NCBI GenBank assembly: GCA_047495785.1
Contig: JBLDXI010000013.1
Coordinates: forward strand, 1-64,000
Length of the DNA: 64,000 nt
Direction of reading: 5' to 3'
Origin: Lepidodermella squamata
Taxonomy: Eukaryota; Gastrotricha
This document shows, one piece after another, positions 1 to 9,372 of this stretch; positions within the stretch are counted from its first letter, which is position 1; each line of letters begins with the position of its first letter. The position numbers and the translations under genes are program-made. Below the pieces are notes generated by a model. That model saw only the letters and a program-made list of their open reading frames with translations, did no database searches and was not told the DNA's origin.

Positions 1-16
1 ACATCTCGTGAGAGTC
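1..16. other. Probable leftover sequencing barcode at contig start
   Basis: The window opens with ACATCTCGTGAGAGTC. The first 14 bases are the end of ACACATCTCGTGAGAG, which I remember as PacBio barcode bc1003; the next T fits the ligation overhang. The same string occurs complete at 1118. Genomic sequence resumes near base 17, where homology to 16017 onward begins. The barcode identity is from memory; the repeat of the string is seen directly. Confidence 0.75.
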
Positions 17-391
17 ATACGGATAAGCAAATGTAACCGAATCAACTAATAAAAGAACGTATTGTAAAGAAATTGTGTGCCTTTTTTATAAGAAAGTAAA
101 CACATTCCATTGTTTTCCAAACAAATTACCTTGGAGACACAGACCCAACATAGCGCGGCAAAACAGAAAAACATAAATATTCAATCGATAGTTCAAAATA
201 TCGATAGTTGGTGCAGGTTTACAATTATTGGATGAGCAAGATACTGGACAAGTTATTAGGGTTGAGAATTGATTCCAGCTTGATGGAAACTTGAATTATT
301 TAATTTGGTCGTAATTCTGAAATTCTACGGTGAATTGGGATTGCAAAACCCACACCTACCCTAAACTAACCCTAACCAGAACCCTGAACCT
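17..391 (+). repeat. Fragment of family-2 U unit
   Basis: This stretch is nearly identical (one single-base indel noticed near 314) to 16017-16396 inside U1. The homology ends in a degenerate telomere-like run, after which this copy passes straight into a perfect CCCTAA array while U1 continues into its satellite part. No gene is visible. The placement distal to the telomeric array is doubtful because of the barcode strings at 1 and 1118. Confidence 0.8.
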
Positions 392-1117
392 AACCCTAAC
401 CCTAACCCTAACCCTAACCCTAACCCTAACCCTAACCCTAACCCTAACCCTAACCCTAACCCTAACCCTAACCCTAACCCTAACCCTAACCCTAACCCTA
501 ACCCCTAACCCTAACCCTAACCCTAACCCTAACCCTAACCCTAACCCTAACCCTAACCCTAACCCTAACCCTAACCCTAACCCTAACCCTAACCTAACCC
601 TAACCCTAACCCTAACCCTAACCCTAACCCTAACCCTAACCCTAACCCTAACCCTAACCCTAACCCTAACCCTAACCCTAACCCTAACCCTAACCCTAAC
701 CCTAACCCTAACCCTAACCCTAACCCTAACCCTAACCCTAACCCTAACCCTAACCCTAACCCTAACCCTAACCCTAACCCTAACCCCTAACCCTAACCCT
801 AACCCTAACCCTAACCCTAACCCTAACCCTAACCCTAACCCTAACCCTAACCCTAACCCTAACCCTAACCCTAACCCTAACCCTAACCCTAACCCTAACC
901 CTAACCCTAACCCTAACCCTAACCCTAACCCTAACCCTAACCCTAACCCTAACCCTAACCCTAACCCTAACCCTAACCCTAACCCTAACCCTAACCCTAA
1001 CCCTAACCCTAACCCTAACCCTAACCCTAACCCTAACCCTAACCCTAACCCTAACCCTAACCCTAACCCTAACCCTAACCCTAACCCTAACCCTAACCCT
1101 AACCCTAACCCTAACCA
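389..1117 (+). repeat. Telomeric array (CCCTAA)n
   Basis: About 120 nearly perfect CCCTAA repeats with three register slips (near 503, 592 and 783). The strand sense places the chromosome end to the left. Open frames through it that read as LTLTLT, PNPNPN or VRVRVR are products of the repeat and are not genes. Confidence 0.97.
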
Positions 1118-1134
1118 CACATCTCGTGAGAGTC
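1118..1134. other. Probable sequencing barcode inside telomeric array
   Basis: ACACATCTCGTGAGAG followed by T interrupts an otherwise pure CCCTAA array. It is the complete form of the string that begins the window. A read starting with an untrimmed barcode and placed on the telomeric tail of another read would look like this. Confidence 0.8.
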
Positions 1135-1175
1135 CTAACCCTAACCCTAACCCTAACCCTAACCCTAACCCAACC
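1135..1175 (+). repeat. Short telomeric array before PLE copy A
   Basis: Roughly seven CCCTAA repeats, the last ones degenerate (CCCAACCC), directly abut the 5' truncation point of PLE copy A at about 1176. Confidence 0.92.
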
Positions 1176-1914
1176 CGGGAGCATCGATTTAGTCGTCGCC
1201 CCAGCTGCCAGTGTTTCACCGATAGCCAGCGTCTCACATCCCACGGCCGTCGACCTGGATCTTTTTGCAATTCCCGGTACACCCGCACTTACAGAACCAC
1301 CAGTACGTAATGCGGACTTGGAGACAATGGCTAATGAGAACATCGATGTCGACGCACCTGGTACTTCATCCACTCCGATGCTATCTGTCGTACGCGAGGA
1401 TGTCGATATCGATACGCCTGGTACTTCCTTCCCTCCGATGCTAGTTGCTGTAGCAGCTCCAACTCCACAAACCGGCGGCAAGCGCGTGCTGTCGTCTACT
1501 TGCTTCTTTCGTTCGCCAAGTGTGACTTCCTCGGGTCTGGCAAAACGAACCAAGGCTAATGTCACATGTGAATCAGATATCGAAGATGATGACGATTTCT
1601 CCGTCACCTCAACACCGACGACATCCCAAGTTTCGAAGGCCCACAAGGTCAGTGGATCGCTACGTTACGAAGCGGAAAAACGGTTTTGGTTGGAACTCGT
1701 GGCCGATCCGGCTTGGATCGGCAAAGTGTTGTTCGTCAAGCCGGCAAAGGGTGAATTGATTTGTAAAATCAAGAATTGCGGTTTCGGCTGCGTGAAAATA
1801 GGTGGTATGATCGGACACTTCACTGCCACGCATCCCTCAATGGCGCCGACGGCTACACGGCTGGCTGACCTGCGCACAGAGAAAATGGCACTTCACTTAT
1901 CGAAGCTGAAGTAA
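1176..1914 (+). pseudogene. 5'-truncated ORF2 of PLE copy A
   Basis: This is the C-terminal two thirds of the ORF2 protein seen complete in copies B and C, including the acidic Ser/Thr-rich stretch and the terminal zinc-finger-like motif. Its reading frame is open leftward into the telomeric repeat, so a telomere-encoded leader could in principle be translated, but there is no native start. It differs from copy B at few positions, which implies recent insertion. Confidence 0.85.
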
Positions 1915-2468
1915 CTGAACAATTTCCTGATGTTCTGTTGTCTTTTTTCTTGTTGATGAATGCCTGTAGGCGAGAAATTGTTGAATTGTTGAACGATGAA
2001 CACAGGCTCTGGAATAAAATGAAATGTTGAAACTAGATTTGGCTGTCTTTTGTTATTTACTTGGTGTCAAAAAGAGTCTAAACTTGCTGTCTTATTGAAA
2101 GGTCAAAGCCAGGCAAAACCTTCACAGATGAATTTAAAAAAATCTCTTGTTTCAACGGCGGATCTCAGGAAAGTCGATACTCAGATAAATTAAAAAAGGA
2201 TCACCCTAAAAAACTAATGGGTCAGGATAGTATGAGGCAGCCTGGGAATCATCTCCGTCTGCGTGAAGAGGGAGGGATAATGTCATAGTACTAAACGAGT
2301 ACTCAATACAGCAGGAACACGGGATTGTCAACAAGACATGTGATACTGCCTATTTGGGTCCCTACCCCAACCATATCTACATATAGGGAATGAATACTAA
2401 GATAGCGGAGTAGACAATAGAGATACTGAGGGTAGGATAACGAGACTAAAACCCGAAAATAGGGCAAG

Positions 2469-2712
2469 ATCTATCTCTATCTCTATCCCTATCTCTATCT
2501 CTATCCCTATCCATATCCCTATCCCTATCCCTATCCTTATCCTTATCCCTATCCTCATCCTTATCCTTATCCTTATCCTCATCCTCATCCTTATCCGTAT
2601 CCTTATCCTTATCCCTATCCGTATCCTTATCTCTATCCCTGTCCGTATCCTTATCTCTATCCCTATCCCCATCCTTATCTCTATCCACACCCCTATCCTT
2701 ATCTTGATCTAT
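2469..2712 (+). repeat. Internal CCCTAT/CTTATC array, copy A
   Basis: A hexanucleotide array of CCCTAT with variants CTCTAT, CCTTAT, CCTCAT and CCGTAT. CCCTAT differs from the telomere repeat by one base. It lies in the element's 3' untranslated region, upstream of the promoter and ribozyme. Long open frames on the other strand (Asp-Arg or Ile-Arg repeats) are repeat artefacts. Confidence 0.93.
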
Positions 2713-2899
2713 GATAAGGATATGATTAGAGATTGTGGAGATAAGAGGGCGGGAGAGCCGGAGGAAGGGCATATGAGTACATTTAGCATTTATTTCAACT
2801 ACTTCGAAGTTGAAAACCTATTCCGAACTTCATCCCTATTCTGGCTAGGATGACCTTGAAATAGCATGCGGCTATTATTCCCGCCAAAAGCCATGTGCT

Positions 2900-2942
2900 C
2901 GCCACGTGGCGCAGTAGAAAGACGGTAGCGCTGTTTATAAAC
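2900..2942 (+). promoter_or_regulatory. Putative PLE promoter, copy A
   Basis: A perfect 12-bp palindrome CGCCACGTGGCG (E-box CACGTG core) at 2900-2911 is followed by a TATA-like palindrome GTTTATAAAC at 2933-2942. Both are unchanged in copies B and C. Transcription starting about 30 nt after the TATA would begin just before the hammerhead ribozyme. Promoter function is inferred. Confidence 0.55.
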
Positions 2943-2984
2943 GCTGCTCATTCGATTCATTATCTCTACGCTTAACAAATACTA

Positions 2985-3053
2985 GCAACTGAAGTCACTG
3001 ATGAGCCTGTTACCCCCAGGCGAAACCGGTCTGACTACTCACGGGGTTGTTGC
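2985..3053 (+). ncRNA. Type I hammerhead ribozyme, copy A
   Basis: The core CTGATGAG (2998-3005) and CGAAAC (3021-3026) are present. Stem II pairs CCTG with CAGG. Stem III is the minimal ACCGGT type. Stem I pairs GTCA (2994-2997) with TGAC (3032-3035) and, beyond an internal loop, GCAAC (2985-2989) with GTTGC (3049-3053). Predicted self-cleavage follows C3031. PLEs are known to carry hammerheads with very short stem III, thought to act as dimers. The role would be to process tandem transcripts. Confidence 0.92.
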
Positions 3054-3140
3054 TTTTTCATTCTAGACTGTTTTTTCGAGTATAGCCAGTTATAAATGGC
3101 ATTTTTCCGCATAATTTTAATTGTTTTATTTATAGCTATT

Positions 3141-3417
3141 GCTTCCCTATACGGGTGGCTGCCTTTTATTTTACTTCCCTATATGGGTGGTCATGGCTTG
3201 AACAATTATAGGTTATAACTGGTATTATTTCTTAGATAATTACGTGAAATAATACCGTTATATTATGGTTTTTTTCAAATTGTCCTCTCTATTTTTGCAG
3301 CTATTGCTTCCCTTTATGGGTGGCTGTTTTTAATTTGCTTCCCTGTATGGGTGGCTTTGTCCATTTTACTACCCAGACGGGTGCTAAAATTATTATAAGC
3401 TTCCCTTTATGGGTGGC
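3141..3417 (+). ncRNA. Tandem small-hairpin array, copy A
   Basis: Six units of 18-19 nt, of the type GCTTCCCTATACGGGTGGC, lie at 3141, 3173, 3306, 3337, 3368 and 3399. Each folds with CCC/GGG around a 4-5 nt loop plus outer pairs. The loop varies (TATAC, TATAT, TTTAT, GTATG-type, AGAC) and the outermost pair switches from G-C to A-T in unit 2. Between units 2 and 3 is a larger inverted repeat (3221-3256). This looks like conserved RNA structure; no named family comes to mind. Confidence 0.7.
3221..3256 (+). repeat. 11-bp inverted repeat within hairpin array
   Basis: GGTATTATTTC (3221-3231) pairs perfectly with GAAATAATACC (3246-3256) across a 14-nt loop. It is preserved in copies B (9453-9488) and C (14852-14887). 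Confidence 0.75.
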
Positions 3418-3665
3418 CATGTCATTTATGCCATGTTCTCACTAGAGGCATGTCGCATTTTTGAGCGCAATTAGCGTCATCTCTACTGTTTTGCTCAATA
3501 ATAACATTGTTATGTTCTCCTTTTTAGAAGAATATTACTGAAAGTAATTACGTCCACAGCGAGATCGACTCTACCAACACCTTTGCCAAAAACTGAGGTA
3601 AATTGTGCCATTCCATTTCATTTTTAGAGATTATTTAACGATAGAGAGGATTTGTGACGTTTTCG

Positions 3666-3756
3666 TCCCTATCCCTATCTCTATCCCTATCTCTATCCCT
3701 ATCCCTATCCCTATCCCTATCTCTATCTCCGTCCCTATCTCTATCTCTATCCCTAT
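3666..3756 (+). repeat. Second CCCTAT/CTCTAT array, copy A
   Basis: About fifteen hexamers alternating CCCTAT and CTCTAT near the element's 3' end, some 140 nt before the terminal CCCTAAC. Copies B and C carry equivalents at 9898 and 15297. Confidence 0.9.
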
Positions 3757-4003
3757 TTGTGGATTGATAGTCATTTTCATAATAGGAAAGGGATTTTCCG
3801 CTATTTTTCGAGATTAACTGCGTCTCAAGTAGCATTAGAGCTAACTGCCGGGGTGCTTAGGCTACCTGTCTGGTAATTCTCTCCTAACTAACCCTAACTT
3901 TTGAGCTCGAGTCATGAGTACGATGTGAACGAGATGCGGTTTCTCATCTCGTATTATTTGCGGGTCAAATCTTTTAAACTGTTCAATTTTCATCTTTTGC
4001 CAG

Positions 4004-6964
4004 ATGTCAGAAATGCCCGGTAAGCATAACAACCGCGGTCCCCGAAACTTCGGCCCTAACCAACAGCGCGGCAACTACAACAACAATCGTAACCAACCTT
4101 ACGGCAATAGTAACGGCAATACCAACGGTAACGGTCACGGCAACGTCAACGGCAACAGTCGAGAACGAGCCCCGGTCAACACTCTCAAGGCGAAAATCGA
4201 CGAAGCCTTCCGAATGTACCAACCGAAAGCGGCGCAAAGTGTTGACGCGCTAGATCGTGCAATCGTCATGTTCGGAGCTCTATGGCCTAGAGCCTTTGAA
4301 GTCTTTGATCTATTGTCGGGCTATAAAATCCGATGCGCCAACCTGGGTAAAGACAATGCAGTCGTTCAACAGGTTTGTACTCTAAAACCTAACTGCATTG
4401 ATAATATATCTGTATTTTTCTGATAGGTCGTGATTGCCTTAGTCGATGGAGTCATCAGTGACTATGCCCCTTTGTTAACTGAAGCCATCGACCTGGCTGT
4501 CAAGGTGGCTATGGAGCAAGAGCGATTGAAGTTAACGGCGGCACTGACTAGTCTGGCTGCCAATTTCTTGAACCTCAAGGAGGTGTACGAGACAGCCACC
4601 CAAGGCACACGTTGTTCCCTGGATGACGCCTTGTTGGCAACTTGGCGCGACGCGGACAAACGGTCTGTGGGTCTGACTGCCGACATCAAAATTACTTGGA
4701 CGCCTTGGCCAATGATGGCTACTGCACGTACCATCGGGCGCACGTTGAACACTGAAGGTCTATGTCGCGTTGCGGCATCTGTGTTAAGTCACGACTGGAC
4801 GACCGGAGGGACTGATAAAGAAACGCGCTTCGTCACCTTGCTACGCCTTACGGACGAATTCCTGGCACTCGAGTTGGCCACGAATGGGACCATCGATGGT
4901 CCTCCTACCCAGCCTGGTGCTGCTGGCACGTCCTCAGGTAGGAAAATTAGCGATTCTACTTTTTCCCTAAGTACGAACTGTTTAACATGGGCAGATTTAG
5001 ATTTCTTTAATTGCGAAGCCCTGAAAACCAATTCAAAATTCATTATTGACTTTTTATTTGCACGCCCCAGCGTATGGTACCTAACCTGTAGAATGGAACC
5101 CGGGCATCCAATGCGATGCCTTCGCTCCAATTTTCAAAACAACAAACTTTGGGTTCTTTGTCAGGAACATGCCTCTTGCTTTCACTCTGAAAAACAATTA
5201 TGGTTTCACTTGGAGAATTGCCACCTACAGGATCTCTTTATTATCGAGGACATTCCTCGGCTTACCTCGCATTTATACGGGGTTAACATTTCTCTAATGG
5301 ATAAATTACCAATCCACTCCTCGTCCCAACCAGCTTTGAATTTATCTGAGGACAATAAAAAATGGGAGAAGAAAGGTGTTATTGACCTCACCGGGAAACT
5401 ATCTATCGAGTTAAAAAACCAGCTATCCAAAGGTTTAAAATTTGTTAAACTTACTCGTAGTGATCTCCGTAATTCCATTTTTGAAGCAAAGGAAAAAATC
5501 GATGAACTCAAAGTAAAATTGAGTCGCAAATTGAGAAGAGACCTAAATTTTAAGCTCCGTAATGAGCTATCTAGTCTCAATAATGATATCCCCAACGTAC
5601 CCTCAGATGTCTGGATTACCAAGAGCGATAAGGGCAATGTAGTGGTTGCAATCGCTAAAAATACCTACTGTAAAATGGGTGAGAAATTTCTTAACAATGC
5701 GACTACCTTTCGTAAGACTGAAACTGATGGCTTTACGGAATTCAGAAAATCTATCAATGACCTCAGAACAGAATGGCTAGCCTTCTCCCCTGATACCCTC
5801 AATAAATGGAAAAAAGTCTTTGTCAAATCGAAAAACCTCCGCACGAAATTCATTTACTTTCTTCCAAAACTCCACAAAGCAGCCGATAATGAAAGTCTTC
5901 TGAAAGTAAGACCCATCACCGACGGAACTAATACCTACACCTCTCAAGCTGACAAAGCTCTGTATAAAAAATTACGTAAGGCAAGACTTAGCTTGACAAC
6001 GGTCGTACACAGTAGCACAGAGGTTCTTAGCGAAATTCGGGCCTTGAATGATAGTGGAAAAAACCTGGATGAAGCAATCATCTGCACCGCTGATATCAGC
6101 GACATGTACAACCAAATCCCCCTTTTTGAAGCCGTAGACGGAGTGGCTTCCTACCTCAGAGAGCACGATATCCTAGAACCTGTTGAAAGACGCTTAGTAT
6201 GCAAAGCCATTTACATTGTTTTGAGCTCAAGTTCTGTCAAATTCAATGACAAGTGGTATCGCCAAATTCAGGGTCTAGCTATGGGTGGTCATCTCTCCCC
6301 TTGGGTTGCTAATAATTGGCTCTACATACTTGAACGCAACCTGTGGATAATCCACTCACCCTTAGTAGGCTGTCGGTATCTTGATGACCTATTATCCATT
6401 TTTCTCAACAACCAGCGATCTGCTGAATTCATGAAAGAATACAGCCGTCTGCACCCCAATATAAAATTGGAAATTAACACTTCGGAGCATAGCGCCCAGT
6501 ATTTGGACCTTATCATCTATAAGAAAGATGGTCGTGTAGAAACCGGTGTCTACTTCAAACCAACTGATAGCCTCTCTCTACTGAGCAACGGTTCGGAACA
6601 CCCATCTCACATTTTTTCCGGAGTGATAGAATCACAAATCTTGAGATACTCCCGAATTGCCTCAACTTTCAAAGACTGGGCTATAGCGGTACTCAGCCTA
6701 TGTCATAGCCTCCTGAGAAGGGGATATACATGGACACTTGTGGCATCAACCATCAAGGGCACCTTGAAAAAATTGGAGAATAAGGAATGGCCCTTCATTA
6801 ATAAGAAACTAACAAATAAACCATACGAAACAATGCACGTCCTGCACTACGCAAAATCCCTTGAACCCGTATATAAAACCATTAAAAAACATGGTCGATT
6901 GGCACTTAAGCTGAATAAAAATAATAGAAAGCGTTTCACCAAATCTGAATTTTCAGGAATGTAA
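4004..6964 (+). CDS. Penelope-like reverse transcriptase, intact, one intron
   Basis: I read the coding sequence as join(4004..4372, 4427..6964), 968 residues. The 54-nt intron 4373-4426 (GTTTGT...GATAG) joins two frames exactly between codons. The ATG at 4004 directly follows a good splice acceptor (TTTTGCCAG). The N-terminus is Asn/Gly-rich and probably disordered. A Cys/His cluster near residues 368-390 (C-x5-C-x9-H-x4-H) looks like a zinc finger. PLE-type RT motifs follow in order: TKSDKGN (521-527), KLHK (604-607), RPITDG, DISDMY (Asp679), GLAMGGHLSP (739-748), YLDD (774-777, catalytic Asp776/777), and the thumb motif HPSH...SQILRYSRI. The protein ends about 100 residues later with no GIY-YIG domain, so target-site cutting by the protein is not expected. 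Retained introns are known in PLEs. Copy C encodes an almost identical protein. Confidence 0.95.
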
Positions 6965-7165
6965 TGGTTGGTACCCAGCAATGCGAGCCTATTAGCTGGC
7001 AGCCTCAACAACACGCTGATGTGAAATGATGATATTTGACTACAAATAAAAAAGAAAGGGGAATTACCACTGTCTTTTGAATTACTTTGGTTGCTAATCA
7101 TGATCGTAACTTTACTCTTATACTCAGACTGGATCACCGGTAAGGAGTTTAGCTTCGGCCTCGTC

Positions 7166-8164
7166 ATGGACGCCAAGCGATATGCCCCACCGGGTGGTTT
7201 TCGCGCCCCAGTACCATCACCAGTCACCTTCGGTCATCCGACGGTCGTCAGGCGTTCTTCGACGCCTTTGGTCGCACCGCGCCCGGCTGAAACGCCTCTT
7301 GACTCAGATACGGATAGTGACTCATCAGAAGATGCGTTGCTTATGCCTGCCAACTCGGAACAGATCAGTGTTGAACCAGCAGACCTTGATGTCTCTATCC
7401 TGAACCCGCCTTTCGATCAGGCGATCGGGAGCATCGATTTAGTCGTCGCCCCAGCTGCCAGTGTTTCACCGATAGCCAGCGTCTCACATCCCACGGCCGT
7501 CGACCTGGATCTTTTTGCAATTCCCGGTACACCCGCACTTACAGAACCACCAGTACGTAATGCGGACTTGGAGACAATGGCTAATGAGAACATCGATGTC
7601 GACGCACCTGGTACTTCATCCACTCCGATGCTATCTGCCGTACGCGAGGATGTCGATATCGATACGCCTGGTACTTCCTTCCCTCCGATGCTAGTTGCTG
7701 TAGCAGCTCCAACTCCACAAACCGGCGGCAAGCGCGTGCTGTCGTCTACTTGCTTCTTTCGTTCGCCAAGTGTGACTTCCTCGGGTCTGGCAAAACGAAC
7801 CAAGGCTAATGTCACATGTGAATCAGATATCGAAGATGATGACGATTTCTCCGTCACCTCAACACCGACGACATCCCAAGTTTCGAAGGCCCACAAGGTC
7901 AGTGGATCGCTACGTTACGAAGCGGAAAAACGGTTTTGGTTGGAACTCGTGGCCGATCCGGCTTGGATCGGCAAAGTGTTGTTCGTCAAGCCGGCAAAGG
8001 GTGAATTGATTTGTAAAATCAAGAATTGCGGTTTCGGCTGCGTGAAAATAGGTGGTATGATCGGACACTTCACTGCCACGCATCCCTCAATGGCGCCGAC
8101 GGCTACACGGCTGGCTGACCTGCGCACAGAGAAAATGGCACTTCACTTATCGAAGCTGAAGTAA
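7166..8164 (+). CDS. PLE ORF2, zinc-finger-like accessory protein
   Basis: The predicted protein has 332 residues from ATG 7166; an in-frame ATG at 7100 would add 22 hydrophobic-rich residues. I recognise no family. The N-terminal half is Pro/Ser/Thr-rich and acidic, with two repeated motifs (DVDAPGTSSTPML and DIDTPGTSFPPML). An acidic DIEDDDD stretch follows a basic patch. The C-terminus holds C283-x4-C288-x3-C292-x8-H301-x4-H306, similar to a C2H2 or BED-like finger. ORF2 is in the same frame as the RT gene but separated by three stop codons in 126 nt. A splice-acceptor-like tract (TTTACTCTTATACTCAG, ending 7130) precedes it, so a spliced or trans-spliced mRNA may express it. It is kept intact in copy C, which argues for function. 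Confidence 0.8.
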   Translation: MDAKRYAPPGGFRAPVPSPVTFGHPTVVRRSSTPLVAPRPAETPLDSDTDSDSSEDALLMPANSEQISVEPADLDVSILNPPFDQAIGSIDLVVAPAASVSPIASVSHPTAVDLDLFAIPGTPALTEPPVRNADLETMANENIDVDAPGTSSTPMLSAVREDVDIDTPGTSFPPMLVAVAAPTPQTGGKRVLSSTCFFRSPSVTSSGLAKRTKANVTCESDIEDDDDFSVTSTPTTSQVSKAHKVSGSLRYEAEKRFWLELVADPAWIGKVLFVKPAKGELICKIKNCGFGCVKIGGMIGHFTATHPSMAPTATRLADLRTEKMALHLSKLK

Positions 8165-8719
8165 CTGAACAATTTCCTGATGTTCTGTTGTCTTTTTTCT
8201 TGTTGATGAATGCCTGTAGGCGAGAAATTGTTGAATTGTTGAACGATGAACACAGGCTCTGGAATAAAATGAAATGTTGAAACTAGATTTGGCTGTCTTT
8301 TGTTATTTACTTGGTGTCAAAAAGAGTCTAAACTTGCTGTCTTATTGAAAGGTCAAAGCCAGGCAAAACCTTCACAGATGAATTTAAAAAAATCTCTTGT
8401 TTCAACGGCGGATCTCAGGAAAGTCGATACTCAGATAAATTAAAAAAGGATCACCCTAAAAAACTAATGGGTCAGGATAGTATGAGGCAGCCTGGGAATC
8501 ATCTCCGTCTGCGTGAAGAGGGAGGGATAATGTCATAGTACTAAACGAGTACTCAATACAGCAGGAACACGGGATTGTCAACAAGACATGTGATACTGCC
8601 TATTTGGGTCCCTACCCCAACCATATCTACATATAGGGAATGAATACTAAGATAGCGGAGTAGACAATAGAGATACTGAGGGTAGGATAACGAGACTAAA
8701 ACCCGAAAATAGGGCAAGA

Positions 8720-8936
8720 TCTATCTCTATCTCTATCCCTATCCATATCCCTATCCCTATCCCTATCCTTATCCTTATCCCTATCCTCATCCTTATCCTT
8801 ATCCTTATCCTCATCCTCATCCTTATCCGTATCCTTATCCTTATCCCTATCCGTATCCTTATCTCTATCCCTGTCCGTATCCTTATCTCTATCCCTATCC
8901 CCATCCTTATCTCTATCCACACCCCTATCCTTATCT
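8720..8936 (+). repeat. Internal CCCTAT/CTTATC array, copy B
   Basis: Same array as at 2469 but shorter by about 18 nt (one CCCTATCTCTATCTCTAT block missing), showing length change between otherwise near-identical copies. Confidence 0.93.
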
Positions 8937-9131
8937 TGATCTATGATAAGGATATGATTAGAGATTGTGGAGATAAGAGGGCGGGAGAGCCGGAGGAAGG
9001 GCATATGAGTACATTTAGCATTTATTTCAACTACTTCGAAGTTGAAAACCTATTCCGAACTTCATCCCTATTCTGGCTAGGATGACCTTGAAATAGCATG
9101 CGGCTATTATTCCCGCCAAAAGCCATGTGCT

Positions 9132-9174
9132 CGCCACGTGGCGCAGTAGAAAGACGGTAGCGCTGTTTATAAAC
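9132..9174 (+). promoter_or_regulatory. Putative PLE promoter, copy B
   Basis: Palindromic E-box (9132-9143) and GTTTATAAAC (9165-9174) exactly as in copy A. Confidence 0.55.
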
Positions 9175-9216
9175 GCTGCTCATTCGATTCATTATCTCTA
9201 CGCTTAACAAATACTA

Positions 9217-9285
9217 GCAACTGAAGTCACTGATGAGCCTGTTACCCCCAGGCGAAACCGGTCTGACTACTCACGGGGTTGTTGC
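9217..9285 (+). ncRNA. Type I hammerhead ribozyme, copy B
   Basis: Identical in core and stems to the copy A ribozyme; predicted cleavage after C9263. Confidence 0.92.
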
Positions 9286-9372
9286 TTTTTCATTCTAGAC
9301 TGTTTTTTCGAGTATAGCCAGTTATAAATGGCATTTTTCCGCATAATTTTAATTGTTTTATTTATAGCTATT

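Larger units (their letters stand above)
1176..3898 (+). mobile_element. Penelope-like element copy A, 5'-truncated
   Basis: Homology to full-length copy B starts at the equivalent of 7426 and continues to the element's 3' end, with only scattered substitutions and an 18-nt difference in the CCCTAT array. It keeps the end of ORF2 and the entire 3' region: promoter, hammerhead ribozyme, hairpin array and two CCCTAT arrays. It ends in TAACCCTAAC and touches copy B directly, so its 3' region sits where a 5' pseudo-LTR of copy B would be. It may drive transcription of copy B; this is inferred from the layout. Confidence 0.92.

Noticed and set aside
330-1310. Long ORFs on both strands through the telomeric array
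   Set aside because: They read dipeptide or tripeptide repeats (LT, PN, GL, VR) dictated by the CCCTAA hexamer and have no independent coding signal.
2397-2772. Minus-strand ORFs in the CCCTAT arrays (also 8647-9004 and 14021-14609)
   Set aside because: Ile-Arg and Asp-Arg/Asp-Lys repeats are direct translations of the hexamer and change with array length.
4462-7227. Minus-strand ORFs opposite the RT gene and ORF2
   Set aside because: They are shadows of the sense frames, with no recognisable content, and recur only because the copies are near-identical.
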